Shown in pieces: positions 10,529 through 20,147 of a stretch of DNA of 40,450 nt. The notes beneath the pieces were generated by a model. The model worked only from the letters and a program-made list of their open reading frames with translations. It did no database searches and was not told the origin of the DNA. This DNA is from Phytophthora quininea (lineage: Eukaryota > Oomycota > Peronosporomycetes > Peronosporales > Peronosporaceae), in contig JAAVTG010000496.1 of assembly GCA_011947345.1 (NCBI GenBank), positions 1-40,450 of the forward strand, written 5' to 3'. Position numbers and translations under genes: made by a program. Position 1 is the first letter of the stretch; each line of letters begins with the position of its first letter.

Positions 10529-10664
10529 AGATATTTGCGTCACGACGGACTTGCAGAAGTGCTGGTCAGAAATTCGCCGCTTTTATCGCAGCTATTTTGG
10601 ATGAAGGACGAGGTTCTCTGCAGCGTGTCACTTTCATATTGTCGTCGAGTTTGTCAGCCAAAGA

Positions 10665-11742
10665 ATGGCCGACTACGAGCAAGAAGGCGTCCGAGGTGCC
10701 GAGCTCACCAACGAGAGCGAAACCCCGCACTTTGACGCGTTATTTGCAAAATATGACATCGGCAAAGGGTACGAACCTGAATCTCGCGCGCGTTTATCGT
10801 CTCCCAGCGTTGTAAACGTTGTTTTATTCTGTTAGTGTGTTTGGGACGGAGCATCTCGGCAGCTTATTGCTTGATATGGGCTTCAACACGTCCCCCAAAG
10901 TCCTGGACTGCGCTCTGGATGACATGGACCCGAACGCAACGGGAGAAATCGCCAAGTTGACATTCCTTGAGTGGTTCGAAGGACACGCCGATGAAATCGA
11001 CGACGCGCCGCCGACTGAACCAGCGCCGTCTGCATTGATCATTTCTCCACGTACACAACAGCAGGACGAAGACTTTTCGGAACTACAAAGCGCAATGTTA
11101 GATGCTAAGAACTTGCGCCGACAAGCTGAAGATGATGCCAAACTGCTAGAGAATCGTCTTTCCCACCTTCGAGCTGAGGACGCTCGCGCTCAGAAGCGCA
11201 TTCAAGAAGCCAAACGCCGTGCGCGTGAGATCGAGTCGATCAAAAGACGCAATGAGAATAAACAGCGTGTCAAGCAAGAGGCCATGGAGCAGATGCAGAG
11301 AGATATCAAAGCTGCTTGCGAATACAACAACATGGTGCAAGCTTCCTCTCGAGAGCGCCGCAACCAACTCATCACCGAGTACACTTCGCATCGAGCGCAG
11401 ATCGTGCAGGACACTCGCGCCGAGAAGAAGGTGCACTTGGAGCAAATTCGACGTCGTCGGGAGCAAGACCGATTTGGGCTGGCGGAGCGCTCGCAAGATA
11501 TTCGAGAACAGGAGAGACGAGCCGTGAAGCATCGACAGATCGCGCAAAAGAACTACCAGAAGGAGCTGGTCAAGAAGGCTCGTGATAAATTGGCCCACGA
11601 ACACGAAAGACGCTTGCTTTCTGAGAGGAAGATCAACCGTATGGAGGCTGAGGAAGCGGAGCTCATCGCCAAACTTCGAGTCACGCAGGAACTGCAGCGT
11701 GCAGCGTACGAAGAGCTCGAATTTATCATGCAAGACGAATAA
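10665..11742 (+). CDS. EF-hand and coiled-coil protein
   Basis: ATG 10665 starts MADYEQEGVRGAEL. Exon 1 ends at 10768, intron 10769-10835 (GTACGA...TTAG) follows, and exon 2 runs to TAA 11740-11742, giving 336 residues. Residues about 25-85 resemble an EF-hand pair (FDALFAKYDIGKG, then DDMDPNATGEIAKLTFLEWF, a D-x-D/N-x-(T)-G-E loop of canonical type). From about residue 110 to the end it is almost entirely charged heptad-like helix (ENRLSHLRAEDARAQKRIQE, RRREQDRFGLAERSQDIREQ, ERRLLSERKINRMEAEEAEL). Calcium-regulated coiled-coil proteins of this shape are common in flagella and centrosomes, which would fit a zoosporic organism, but that role is inference. It follows the folate gene on the same strand after 136 bp. 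Confidence 0.78.
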
Positions 11743-11784
11743 TTATCAGCAGTAGCAACAAAATACATTGAAGCAGCATCCTGC

Positions 11785-12090
11785 TTAATACGTTCGGCGG
11801 TTTTTTGGTATCAACCCTCGGATAAGGTAGTGTAGGACCTTGTTCGTAATCGTGTTGAACTCTCCAGTGAATTTCTTCGATGCAGTCTTCACAACCACTG
11901 GTTTGATTGGCAACGAGCGGTCTTCCTCGGTTCTCGCAGAATCATGGTCGTTGTCGTGAAGCCGAATGCTGTCTCTTCTGCTTGCGTGTCCTTCATAGCT
12001 GGACAGGAATCCAGGCATACGAGAAGGATCACTACTACAGCAACCACAGAGAAGCTGGGACGCATGGCTTGGAACTGGGATAGAAGACAT
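11785..12090 (-). CDS. Small hypothetical protein
   Basis: ATG 12090 opens a 101-residue frame (MSSIPVPSHASQLLCGCC, then a Ser/Arg/Asp-rich middle, then KFTGEFNTITNKVLHYLIRG and a basic end PKNRRTY), with its stop at 11785. Its 3' end faces the EF-hand gene only 42 bp away. The C-terminal third reads like a folded helical segment and the CGCC near the N-terminus could be lipidated; I cannot place it in a family. A 5' exon upstream is possible. It may be a chance frame. Confidence 0.35.
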   Translation of the reverse strand: MSSIPVPSHASQLLCGCCSSDPSRMPGFLSSYEGHASRRDSIRLHDNDHDSARTEEDRSLPIKPVVVKTASKKFTGEFNTITNKVLHYLIRGLIPKNRRTY

Positions 12091-12120
12091 AGTCTGCAAT
12101 GAACTTTGGATCGGCAATGA

Positions 12121-13490
12121 CGTCTGAGCTTCTCAGATTACAACCCCAGTCGATTGTGTCACCTAACAGCTCCTTTTGCTGACGTTAGAAGCTGGGGAGA
12201 CCGAAATGACAGAGAAGGTATTGGGGCTTGAGATGGAGGTTGGGAGAGGCTTGTGTAGTGAAGTTGGCAAAACCAAAAGTGAGAGTAAATCTCACAGAGC
12301 TAAAGAGTGTTGCGATGCGAACTCGGAGCCCGTGGCTGGAGCCACCGCGCCGATAGGCTAAGCCAGCTAGGTGGCTGCCACAGCAGCGACAGGACCAGCG
12401 ACAGGAAGTCTTGGAGTGCCGCCGCCTTTGGGACCGTTGCACTATCCTCAATCCGCGCCCACACTGCTGGCCAATGCATGTCAAAGCCGAGCTCACTCTC
12501 TAAATCGTTCCCTGGAGCAGAAGTATCAGCAGGAGAAGAGCGAGGCAGCCTAAGGAATCAACAAAGTTGCGTGTTACGTTTTATCTGTGACTCGTCAACT
12601 GATCGTGACTGCGCCGACTTACCTCGTGGACGCTCGACGGACTCGCTGAATAACAAAGAGGAATCTCCACCTCTGTACCGGTATTCTACGGCGTGTCATG
12701 TACTACAGTGTACTGCTGAATATGCTTACGTTAACCCCTGTCACCTGCACCCAGGTTGCATCGCTCACCTGCACCCAGGTTACGTCGTGCACTTGACTTC
12801 ATCTCTAGTTTGTTTGGGTGCTCCCCGCTTCGTTAAGCCAGGCTACAGGAGGAGAAACGATAGCTAGTCTTCAATCAATGGCAGTTCTTAATTTGACACC
12901 AAGAGCTCACTTGGCAGCTTGCCACCCCTTTACCCCCGCTATCCGGGACGTGCTAGTAGCTACCCCTTCCTACAGCATCAGCAGGTTAATGCCGGAGACC
13001 ACCGGCTATCCTGATGCCACCCGCGGGCACACACAGGACACTTGTGGTTTTCAAGGCGTCACGCCGGAGGAAAAGCCTTCGTCATGACGACTGCACCAAG
13101 GATTAACTGTTTCTGCAGCTGGAACGCCGTCGCGTAGATGCTTGTGCTTGATTTTCACCTTGCCTTGGGAGTTGAGAGGGGTCACTTGAGCTTGGTCGCT
13201 GAGCTTCAGACGACACTTGAGAACCCACGGGGCTTGGACACACAAGGAGGTCCACCCTCAAGCTCGGGCTCGAGGGGATCTCTGGCAGCACAGCCTCCAG
13301 CGGTCTTCGTCGCCAGATGCACACGTCGTGCATGGCGCTGGAGCTTGGGCTTGAGCGAGCAAATGGCGAACTGAGCGATAGAAGCAGAGTCCGTCAAGCA
13401 CTAGCGCCAGTCAGCTTCCATGGTGGTGGCTTCCTTCCATGGCGGCTGCCACAGTATGGAACTTTATGCTGTATATTGTGGGGCTAGAAG
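12121..13490. other. 1.4 kb with no supported gene
   Basis: Several overlapping frames of 60-190 codons exist on both strands but none has recognisable motifs or consistent codon use. The best candidate is plus 12371-12553, which follows a CTAG acceptor-like site and reads GSLGVPPPLGPLHYPQSAP then EQKYQQEKSEAA. It would be a last exon with no convincing upstream exon. A 17-bp direct repeat lies at 12741-12757 and 12765-12781. The segment may be relict transposon or decayed genic DNA. It borders the hAT left end. Confidence 0.4.
12741..12781 (+). repeat. Short direct repeat, two copies of 17 bp
   Basis: TCACCTGCACCCAGGTT occurs at 12741-12757 and again at 12765-12781 with a 24-bp period; the intervening GCATCGC and the bases after copy two are partly alike. 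Only two units are present. Confidence 0.7.
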
Positions 13491-13530
13491 CAGTGTTGAT
13501 AAAGCCGCACGGCTGTGGCTTTATTCGGCG
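13491..13530 (+). repeat. hAT left terminal inverted repeat
   Basis: It begins CAGTGTTGATAAAGCCGC and continues into GGCTGTGGCTTTATTCGGC. The match to the right end is imperfect after the first nine bases but both contain the GCCGC / GGCTTTATTCGGC blocks. Confidence 0.75.
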
Positions 13531-13729
13531 GCCCATTTCCCCGTAATTTGAAGACTAAACCCGCTGCAAAGAATACAACCGAATAATAAAGCCGTGGAAT
13601 AAAGCCGCCTGTATACGACGTAGTATACACGGTTGCTCTCCGGTGCTGCATCGACGCAAATCCCCCTCGCTGAGAATCCTTTAGCAAGACAAGACAAGAC
13701 AAGCGGCAATGGGAGCAGGACGTCCCCCG

Positions 13730-13738
13730 TCCTTCGAG
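13730..13738 (+). repeat. MULE target-site duplication, left copy
   Basis: TCCTTCGAG directly precedes the left MULE terminus and is repeated exactly at 20139-20147 after the right terminus. Nine bases is the typical Mutator-superfamily duplication. Confidence 0.95.
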
Positions 13739-13817
13739 GGATATTTATCATGACAAGCCACAGACTCAGTGGACATTTTCGAGCCAAGCCACAAAGTGGC
13801 CATATTGCCACAAAGTC
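13739..13817 (+). repeat. MULE left terminal inverted repeat (79 bp)
   Basis: Identical over 79 positions to the reverse complement of 20060-20138; the two sequences diverge immediately after CCACAAAGTC. Confidence 0.96.
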
Positions 13818-14163
13818 TCGTCACTCAGTATTCGAATTATTATCTCAGTACTTTTGAACGAGGTTCTACATAAAGTAATTGTATTTCGATACAACAAAAA
13901 CTAGAAACAACAGAGATTGTCGCCGAAACGTTGGCATTATCTTGGAGTTTGTATGCTTTCGTAGGAAATTCAGCGGAGAAAACAACAACATTGCCAATGT
14001 TTGTACATTCTTCGCAGTTTGGTTTGTATACACGTTTTGATGAGATGCACATGAGCACGTTTTCGTCGTCGAAGATACCGACACAAAGCCAGTTCACATG
14101 ATTGGCTAAAAATGTTAACTTTGCCAACCACAACTCAAGAACCACGCCCTCCTCTCGTGGCAA

Positions 14164-15953
14164 ATGAAGCCCTCCGCCTCCCCTACGAAGAGCTGCCATC
14201 CGCATCTCTCAGTCACGAGCACGACCGTCACGACAAGAAGCCGCACTAAGAGCTCGTCATGCTCGGAGGCCGCCACGACAAGAAGCGGCTCGTCACGCAC
14301 GACGGCCACTATGACCAGAAGGCGCACCAAGCGCTCGTCTTCTGCGGCAGCTGCCACGACCAGAAGCCACACTAAACGCTCATCCTCCGCGGAGACCACC
14401 ACGGCGCCCAATAGCAGCAAGAGCTCGTCCTGCACAACTACCATGATGCCCTCGATCGCGCCAAGTATGTACAGATCCTCGACCCCGACAAGACGAGCAA
14501 AGACAGCAACCACGGGCATGGGCATGGACGACAGCAGCTTGGTCTTGGTGGACCAGGAAACCAGCGCCGGCGACTTGGCTACGATGCATCCGGATATGGA
14601 TCACAGGAACCGCGCCACGGACATGGAGGTCGAGGGAGCGATGCAATTAAGCACGGACAGCAATAATTTGGGCAGCATACCGGTTGATGTCAGCGCCACG
14701 TCGTCAGCGGAAGAACCTGGCCAGACACAAGTCGACTGTGATCGAGTCGTTACTGCGCAAGATGTCAGGGATGCATGCGTATCCTCCAAGACGCAGAGTG
14801 CCTACCGTGGCAGCTTGCGAGTGATATCGCGATGGATCAAGAAGCAAAAGCAGGAAGCTGCTGCGGAGTTCTTTGACGGTAAGGGGCAAATTAACCTGGA
14901 CAAGTTCACGGCCGCTGACTTCGAGGAGTTTTTGTTGGAGAAAAGGAAATCTGTCAGCGTTGGTACCTTGAGTGGGTATCGAAGCGCGATGAAAGATTTA
15001 TATCGCAGGAAGGAGACGCCTTTAACTGCCGCCTACGAGAAAAGATTATCCACTTTCTTTTCGGGTTTGAAGCGCATGGAAGCATTGAAGTTTCAATCAG
15101 GCTCGCCAAAGGAGTCTGGTAAAGACCCGCTGCCGTTATCATTGTATGTTGAGCTGTGTAGATCTACTTTGATGCGTCAGGACTGTGGATTCGCGCATCT
15201 TTTCTTACGACTCAATGGAATTTGATGTGCAGGTCCGAATCGGTCCAGACACTCTACACGGAGCACCTCAGCATCCATGATGACAGTATCGGTTGCATGC
15301 TGTACAAAGCGAAAACGAACCAGGAAGGCAACGGACCAAAAGACCCTCGTCACATGTACGCTAACGCTCTTAGCCCAGAAACGTGTTGGATTACATCGCT
15401 AGCCATCTACCTGGCATGCAGACCTACTCAACCGCCGGAACCATTTTTTCCTGGCTCTGAGCAAAAGTCTCGGTTCGGCAGCATTCTTCGCCAACTGATA
15501 AGTCAGTACAATCACCAAACACACAACGGAACGCACTCGATTCGCAAAGGTGTTGCCACGTTCGCGTGCAGTGGATCTACGGGAGGCCCGTCTATTGCGA
15601 GCGTTTGTTTACGAGTGGGGTGGTCACTTGGCGGTGTTCAAGACCGCTATATCCGATACGAATCTGCTGGGGACCAGTAACTCGACCGAGTCGTGACTGG
15701 CCTGCCATTAAACCGTGCAGAATTTCCGCTATTGCCACCCCATTTTGCAGACAACCAAGACCCGGTGATTTGTGCGTGTGTCCGTCAAATGTTTCCATCG
15801 CTGTACACAGTTAGCAGTCTTGGGGACATTCTGAAGCTGTGTGTAGCTACACTAGTCATACACTCGGTCTACCTGTGGGAAACCTTACCACCATCACACC
15901 CACTCTTAGCTACGTCCGTGCATGGCAGAAGGCCCTCTCCCTCGGCTACTTAG
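14164..15953 (+). CDS. Crypton-like tyrosine recombinase
   Basis: ATG 14164 opens a Ser/Thr/Arg-rich N-terminus of about 110 residues and a SAM-like core-binding region (SAYRGSLRVISRWIKKQK, LSGYRSAMKDLYRRK). The catalytic domain follows with the expected residues: box I Arg in MCRSESV, the beta-hairpin Lys in LYKAKTNQEG, HxxR in THSIRKGVATF, W in GWSLGG, and the nucleophile Tyr in RYIRYE. The frame shifts at the T-run near 15200-15203 (one base missing, just before MCRS). A TAA at 15678-15680, six codons after the nucleophile region, stops the frame, but VTGLPLNRAEFPLLPPHF continues in the same frame to about 15953. Family knowledge: such recombinases move Cryptons through circular intermediates. 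Whether this is an inserted Crypton or MULE-captured cargo is not settled, as no Crypton ends were found. Confidence 0.85.
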
Positions 15954-16205
15954 CTGTAGCAACTTGGACAGGATCTAGGAGAACCTTGATCAGAATAGGT
16001 AACCCCTTCAGCGGCGACTCCGAAGCAACGATGCCAGAGGGTTGGTGTTAAAAGTTAATTAGTTTCATGTGTAGGAATCCACTGAACTATCGCTAAGGTA
16101 GCAGCGACTCAACTCTCACATTCCCGTGGGGTGCCAGAGTATACCTCCGGCTGGAAGTCACGTTGGAATGACTGTGCAGAACTCTTTATGTTTGAGTTTG
16201 AGTTA

Positions 16206-17465
16206 CAGACAACGACGAATTAATCCGGCAACGCAAAAGCCGGCATTGAAGCTTGCATAGACAATTTCCCGCTTTTTTGGCCAATCAAAAACGCAAAAAT
16301 AAACATTTTGGCCAATCACTACAGCTAATATTTGACTGGTGCACAGCAAAATGCCGTGAACTCTAAGCTAACTTTTACATCACTTTTCGAGATGCCTATC
16401 AAGCAACGAACCTACACGATTTTGGGGATATTATGCTACTTTTTACGCTAACGTTTACTAATTGTTTTGTTTTAGCAATGGTTTCTCCTCCCAAAAGCCA
16501 CAGCTCGCCAAGATGAGCTCTGAAGCATTGGAGGAGACCCATGTAGAGTTTGCAGTGAAGCTGTGGGAAGAGTACGAGGCGTTCGCGTGGTGGCATGTAC
16601 AACGTTGATGAAACTGCCATCAATTTTGACATGCCACCAACCCGTATTTGGGCCCTCAAGGGACGTCGAGACCCAGCTCACATTGCGGACACGACCAAGC
16701 ACGCAGGACGGATGACTGCTGTTCTTACAATTCGGGATGATGGTAAGCCACATTTCGTTTTTGTTAACATTTACGTGGTTTTAAACTAATTTGTCGAACG
16801 TTGTGCTAAATTTTAGGGAAAAGTTGCCGATTCTCTTCATTGTGCGCGGCAAGTTGGGCGGACTGATAGACCAGCGCGAGTTGTGTGAGTATCCTAAAGG
16901 CCACTACTATACAGTGCAGGAGAACGTTTGGATGGATGCCACAGGCTAGCGATTTTACGTAGAAAATGTGCTACAATTCGAAATAGATAAACCTTCCATC
17001 CTCCTCCTTGATAACTTTGAAAGTCATGTCTCGGAGGAGGGTCAGCGAATTGTTGCTGAGCTGGCAGTACTACGGTGGTCCCATTACCGCCAAACAGCAC
17101 TTCGGTTTGCCAACCGCTTGATGTTGGCGTTATGGGACCACTAAAAGTTAAACTGCGAGCTAAATTTAGCGGAATTACTGGTGGGACCGCAAAAGAAAAA
17201 CGCATACGAGCTATTAAAGCCACCATAGCGGCCTGGGAGGACATCTCTGAGGATACAGTAATTCGTAGCTTCGAGAAAGCTATTCCCCACTACCCAGAAG
17301 TAACAATTTGACAATACAACAGTTTTTGTTTGCCATCTGCTTTTTGTTGCTTTTTCTCTGTGCTAAGTTAAAATTTTAACCAATCAAAGCCGTTGCCGTC
17401 TTTTTCGTTGGCAGCATTTTGTATGCAATCCGATCAAACGTGCCAGATTAATTCGTCGTTGTCTG
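16206..17465 (+). mobile_element. pogo/Tc1-type element nested in the MULE
   Basis: Inverted ends CAGACAACGACGAATTAATC (16206-16225; reverse complement at 17446-17465) are identical over 20 bp and extend with one mismatch. TA flanks each side (16204-16205 and 17466-17467), the target duplication of the Tc1/mariner/pogo superfamily. The interior carries a broken DDE transposase. At 1260 bp it is too short for a complete pogo coding region of usual length, so internal loss is likely. Confidence 0.88.
16392..17311 (+). pseudogene. Decayed DDE (pogo-type) transposase
   Basis: The pieces lie in different frames: EALEETHVEFAVKLWEEYEA near 16520, YNVDETAINFDMPPTRIWAL (first catalytic Asp) near 16595, PSILLLDNFESHVSEEGQ (second Asp) near 16995, and LPPNSTSVCQPLDVGVMGPL (third acidic region) near 17080. 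There is an in-frame TAG after WMDATG near 16940. Several frame changes and the short N-terminus mark a dead gene. The motif set fits the DDE_1 family of pogo, jerky and tigger relatives. Confidence 0.82.
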
Positions 17466-17813
17466 TAGACAAAATCCTCGTATAGAGCGATCCTCTACTG
17501 TCATATCATCAACTACACGAAAGCTCAGCTTCTAACTCCATCATGTATCAGCTGGGGGTCAAAACATTTGGCTAATATTTGGTTGCAGATCCCTTGATAG
17601 AGGCAGATTCAACATGCCCTTTTCTAAGCCAATCAGAGACGCTCAATCCTGGGATTCCACCAATAACAGCACAGTATTTACAACCGCAACATAGTCGTTA
17701 TTCAAGTAGGAATAGTATTTATAGATGTCCGTTTGGAGGGAGGGTGACTTTCGGCATAAAAAGATCTCTTACTAAACGCTCCAGTTGCGTTCGCTCTCTA
17801 CAGACAAGTGAGA
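17466..17813 (+). other. MULE interior without recognised gene
   Basis: About 350 bp between the pogo right end and the MULE transposase start. It is AT-rich and includes a TATTTATAGATG stretch near 17715 that may serve as the transposase promoter or leader. No coding motif was seen. Confidence 0.4.
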
Positions 17814-20026
17814 ATGGATCTTGTTGATCTGCAAGCTCGGCATGGTCACGATCGACTAGCGATAGGTGATGTCTTCAGAACCTGTGCTTTGTTCTCTGAC
17901 TTTCTCAAAGATTACGCGTTTAATAACTACAAAGTTGTGGAAGAAGAAGGTAATTGCGGCAATCTTAAGAAGTGGCGTTGTGTCACTTCAGGGTGCGAAT
18001 GGCATGTCTGGATTTCTCTGAAACGGGGGTCTGGAAAGCTGAAATCGAAATATGGGCACGTTCCGGTGGGTGACTGGTATGTTAGCCGACTTTATGATGA
18101 GCACAAACAAGATTGTGGATGCTTCCGAAAACCATCTGCTGAACAAGTCTCTAAACTGAAGGGACTTCAGAGTGCATTCGTTGGTGGATGCCCCTCTTCA
18201 CGAAGGAGAGTTTCGAATTCTCTAAAAGTAACAAGCAATGTGAACATGGACCAGAGAGCAGCGACGCTGTATCGAGCTATGAATATTTTTAAGGCAGATA
18301 CTGCGTTCTTGGATACATACAGCTACCTTACGAGCTAATTAACATCGTTCAGTGAAAAAATCCTGGGTCCCGTGTGTGTTGTCAATTAGACAAGCAAGGT
18401 CGTTTTTTTCGGTGCTTTATTTCAATTGGAGACGTGGTAAAAACGCAGCCCATGTGAATTCCGGTATTGCTGTGCGATGGTACGCATATGCAGGGTGACA
18501 AATACAATAGTGTTTGCCTGTGTTTAATCGCACTCGACGGCGACGGGAAGAACATACCTGTAGCGGTGGGATTTATTCCTTCAGAAACAGCAGATAATTC
18601 TGTTTGGTTTCTTGCTAACTGTATTGCCGGAGGTGTTAAATTCGACGATCGGGCTTTATTTGTTGACCGAGGGAAGCAGCGAGAAGCACAACAGCGTCTG
18701 GGCAAGCTTGGTTTTGGTATCAATTTAAAATTTTGTGCTTTTCATATTTCACTCAACGTGAAGGATCACTTCCGGGCTGTAGATAAGGACATCGATCGAG
18801 TTGAGGCGTACGGTATGGATCTACAAAAAGCTTCCACCATAGCTGACTTTGAAAAATTCTGAAAGGTATCGACAAAGAGTTCCCTTCCAGACGAGTAGTC
18901 CGGGACCAGCAAGGCAAAACGACAGAGCAGTCCGTGGCAGATTATTTGAGATCAATTCACCCGATCAGCTGGACACGCTTCAGAAATTATCCTCATTCAG
19001 AACCAGAACAGATATATCTAGAGGAGAATTGGCCCGTCGAGAAAGCGTTTGGTCGTCCTACACCTCTGTTTGGTCTTCGATCAACAAGCGCTATCGAAGT
19101 CGAAAACAATGCCATGATCTGGGATAACATTAGAGACCAGGAGGTGCTTTTGGCTTGCATCGCCTTTCTCGAACGTGCAACAGATACAACGATGAAGAAG
19201 CAAAAACTTTCTCGGAGTGGACAAACAAAAATATAATATAACGCCTACTGCCAGCGCTCGATTCCAAAACCAGGTTAGAAGAGCTCAAGGATGCACTGTT
19301 CGTGGAGGTTGCAATGGTCTTTATCAAGTTCATGAGCCCGTGAAAGTAGCAGGTCGCGAATCGGGTGGTGCACCAACAAACGTGATTGATGAAACGTTTC
19401 TGGTTGACATTTTAAAAGCATCATGTACACGATGCCCAACGCGAGAGCACAAGCAATATCCCTGTCGACATCTTCTTGCTGCATATAACCATTGCCGATC
19501 GTGCGATATGGCGATGGAGCCACTATTTCATCCGTGCTACAAGATAGAGACCACCAAAACTCGTTAGCGTCTGTACGGGTACTGTTGCCGTCCCGAAGTG
19601 ATCTCTCCAGCACAAACTGCATGACTCCACCACCATTGTACCGTCAAAGTGGGTCTTCGCATACCAAAAGAAGAAAAGGGATCGAAAAAGACAAACGCCT
19701 CGAATTCCAAGCCGCGGCGAAGTCCCCGTGCCGCGAAGCCACTCTCAAAACCGCCAACACCAGCGTACGAGACAACACAAGGCGATTCAGCATTGGATAT
19801 TGCGCTAACTACCTTTAGTGATCAAATCCGGGGAGCCCCAACAGTAAAGCGAAAGCCGTACAAATGGGGCATCTGCGGAAAATCCGACGGCCACAACGCT
19901 TTAACCTGTCCCAAACGGATCAACGTCGATGCTCCAAGAGGAAGTGATATTGAAGGAGGTGCGTATGTCGTGGGAGAATGTCCGCTGGCAGTAATTGGCA
20001 ACATTTTCGAATCCGCCATTGTTTAA
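17814..20026 (+). CDS. MULE transposase
   Basis: ATG 17814 (MDLVDLQARHGHDRLAIGDV) leads a FAR1/MuDR-type N-terminal zinc domain (CVTSGCEWHVWISL, DEHKQDCGCF). The DDE domain follows (LLCDGTHMQGDKYNSVCLCL, IPVAVGFIPSETADNSVWFL, FCAFHISLNVKDHF), then a SWIM finger (CTRCPTREHKQYPCRHLLAA) near 19430-19490. A C-terminal zinc-knuckle-like CGKSDGHNALTCP lies near 19870-19910, and the end is at 20026. At least four frame changes occur (about 18330-18467, 18862-18934, 19210, 19567-19649); some may be introns, others indels like those elsewhere. Given the perfect TIRs, this copy or a close relative moved recently. Confidence 0.85.
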
Positions 20027-20059
20027 TCCATCTAGCTTACACTTACTTCTGCACTGATT

Positions 20060-20138
20060 GACTTTGTGGCAATATGGCCACTTTGTGGCTTGGCTCGAAA
20101 ATGTCCACTGAGTCTGTGGCTTGTCATGATAAATATCC
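20060..20138 (-). repeat. MULE right terminal inverted repeat (79 bp)
   Basis: Perfect inverted copy of 13739-13817; followed directly by the second TCCTTCGAG. Confidence 0.96.
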
Positions 20139-20147
20139 TCCTTCGAG
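20139..20147 (+). repeat. MULE target-site duplication, right copy
   Basis: TCCTTCGAG, identical to 13730-13738. Confidence 0.95.

Larger units (their letters stand above)
13739..20138 (+). mobile_element. Mutator-like element (MULE) with recombinase and pogo cargo
   Basis: The 6400-bp element is bounded by perfect 79-bp inverted repeats (13739-13817; 20060-20138), each starting GGATATTTATCATGAC, and by a perfect 9-bp direct repeat TCCTTCGAG. It contains, in order on the plus strand, a Crypton-like tyrosine recombinase gene (14164-15953), a pogo-type element with its own TIRs and TA duplication (16206-17465), and a MULE transposase (17814-20026). Identical TIRs and an intact duplication indicate recent movement. 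The insertion lies inside the hAT transposase gene, so it is younger than the hAT copy. Confidence 0.95.

Noticed and set aside
11146..11733. 195-codon minus-strand frame opposite the EF-hand protein
   Set aside because: It mirrors a highly charged coiled coil; Leu/Ser-rich shadows of Glu/Lys/Arg coils are expected.
12870..13400. LTR retrotransposon remnant
   Set aside because: No integrase, reverse transcriptase, protease or zinc-knuckle motif and no paired LTR could be found.
13685..13703. GACAA short tandem run as a functional repeat or array
   Set aside because: Only three to four 5-bp units in the hAT leader; ordinary slippage is enough.
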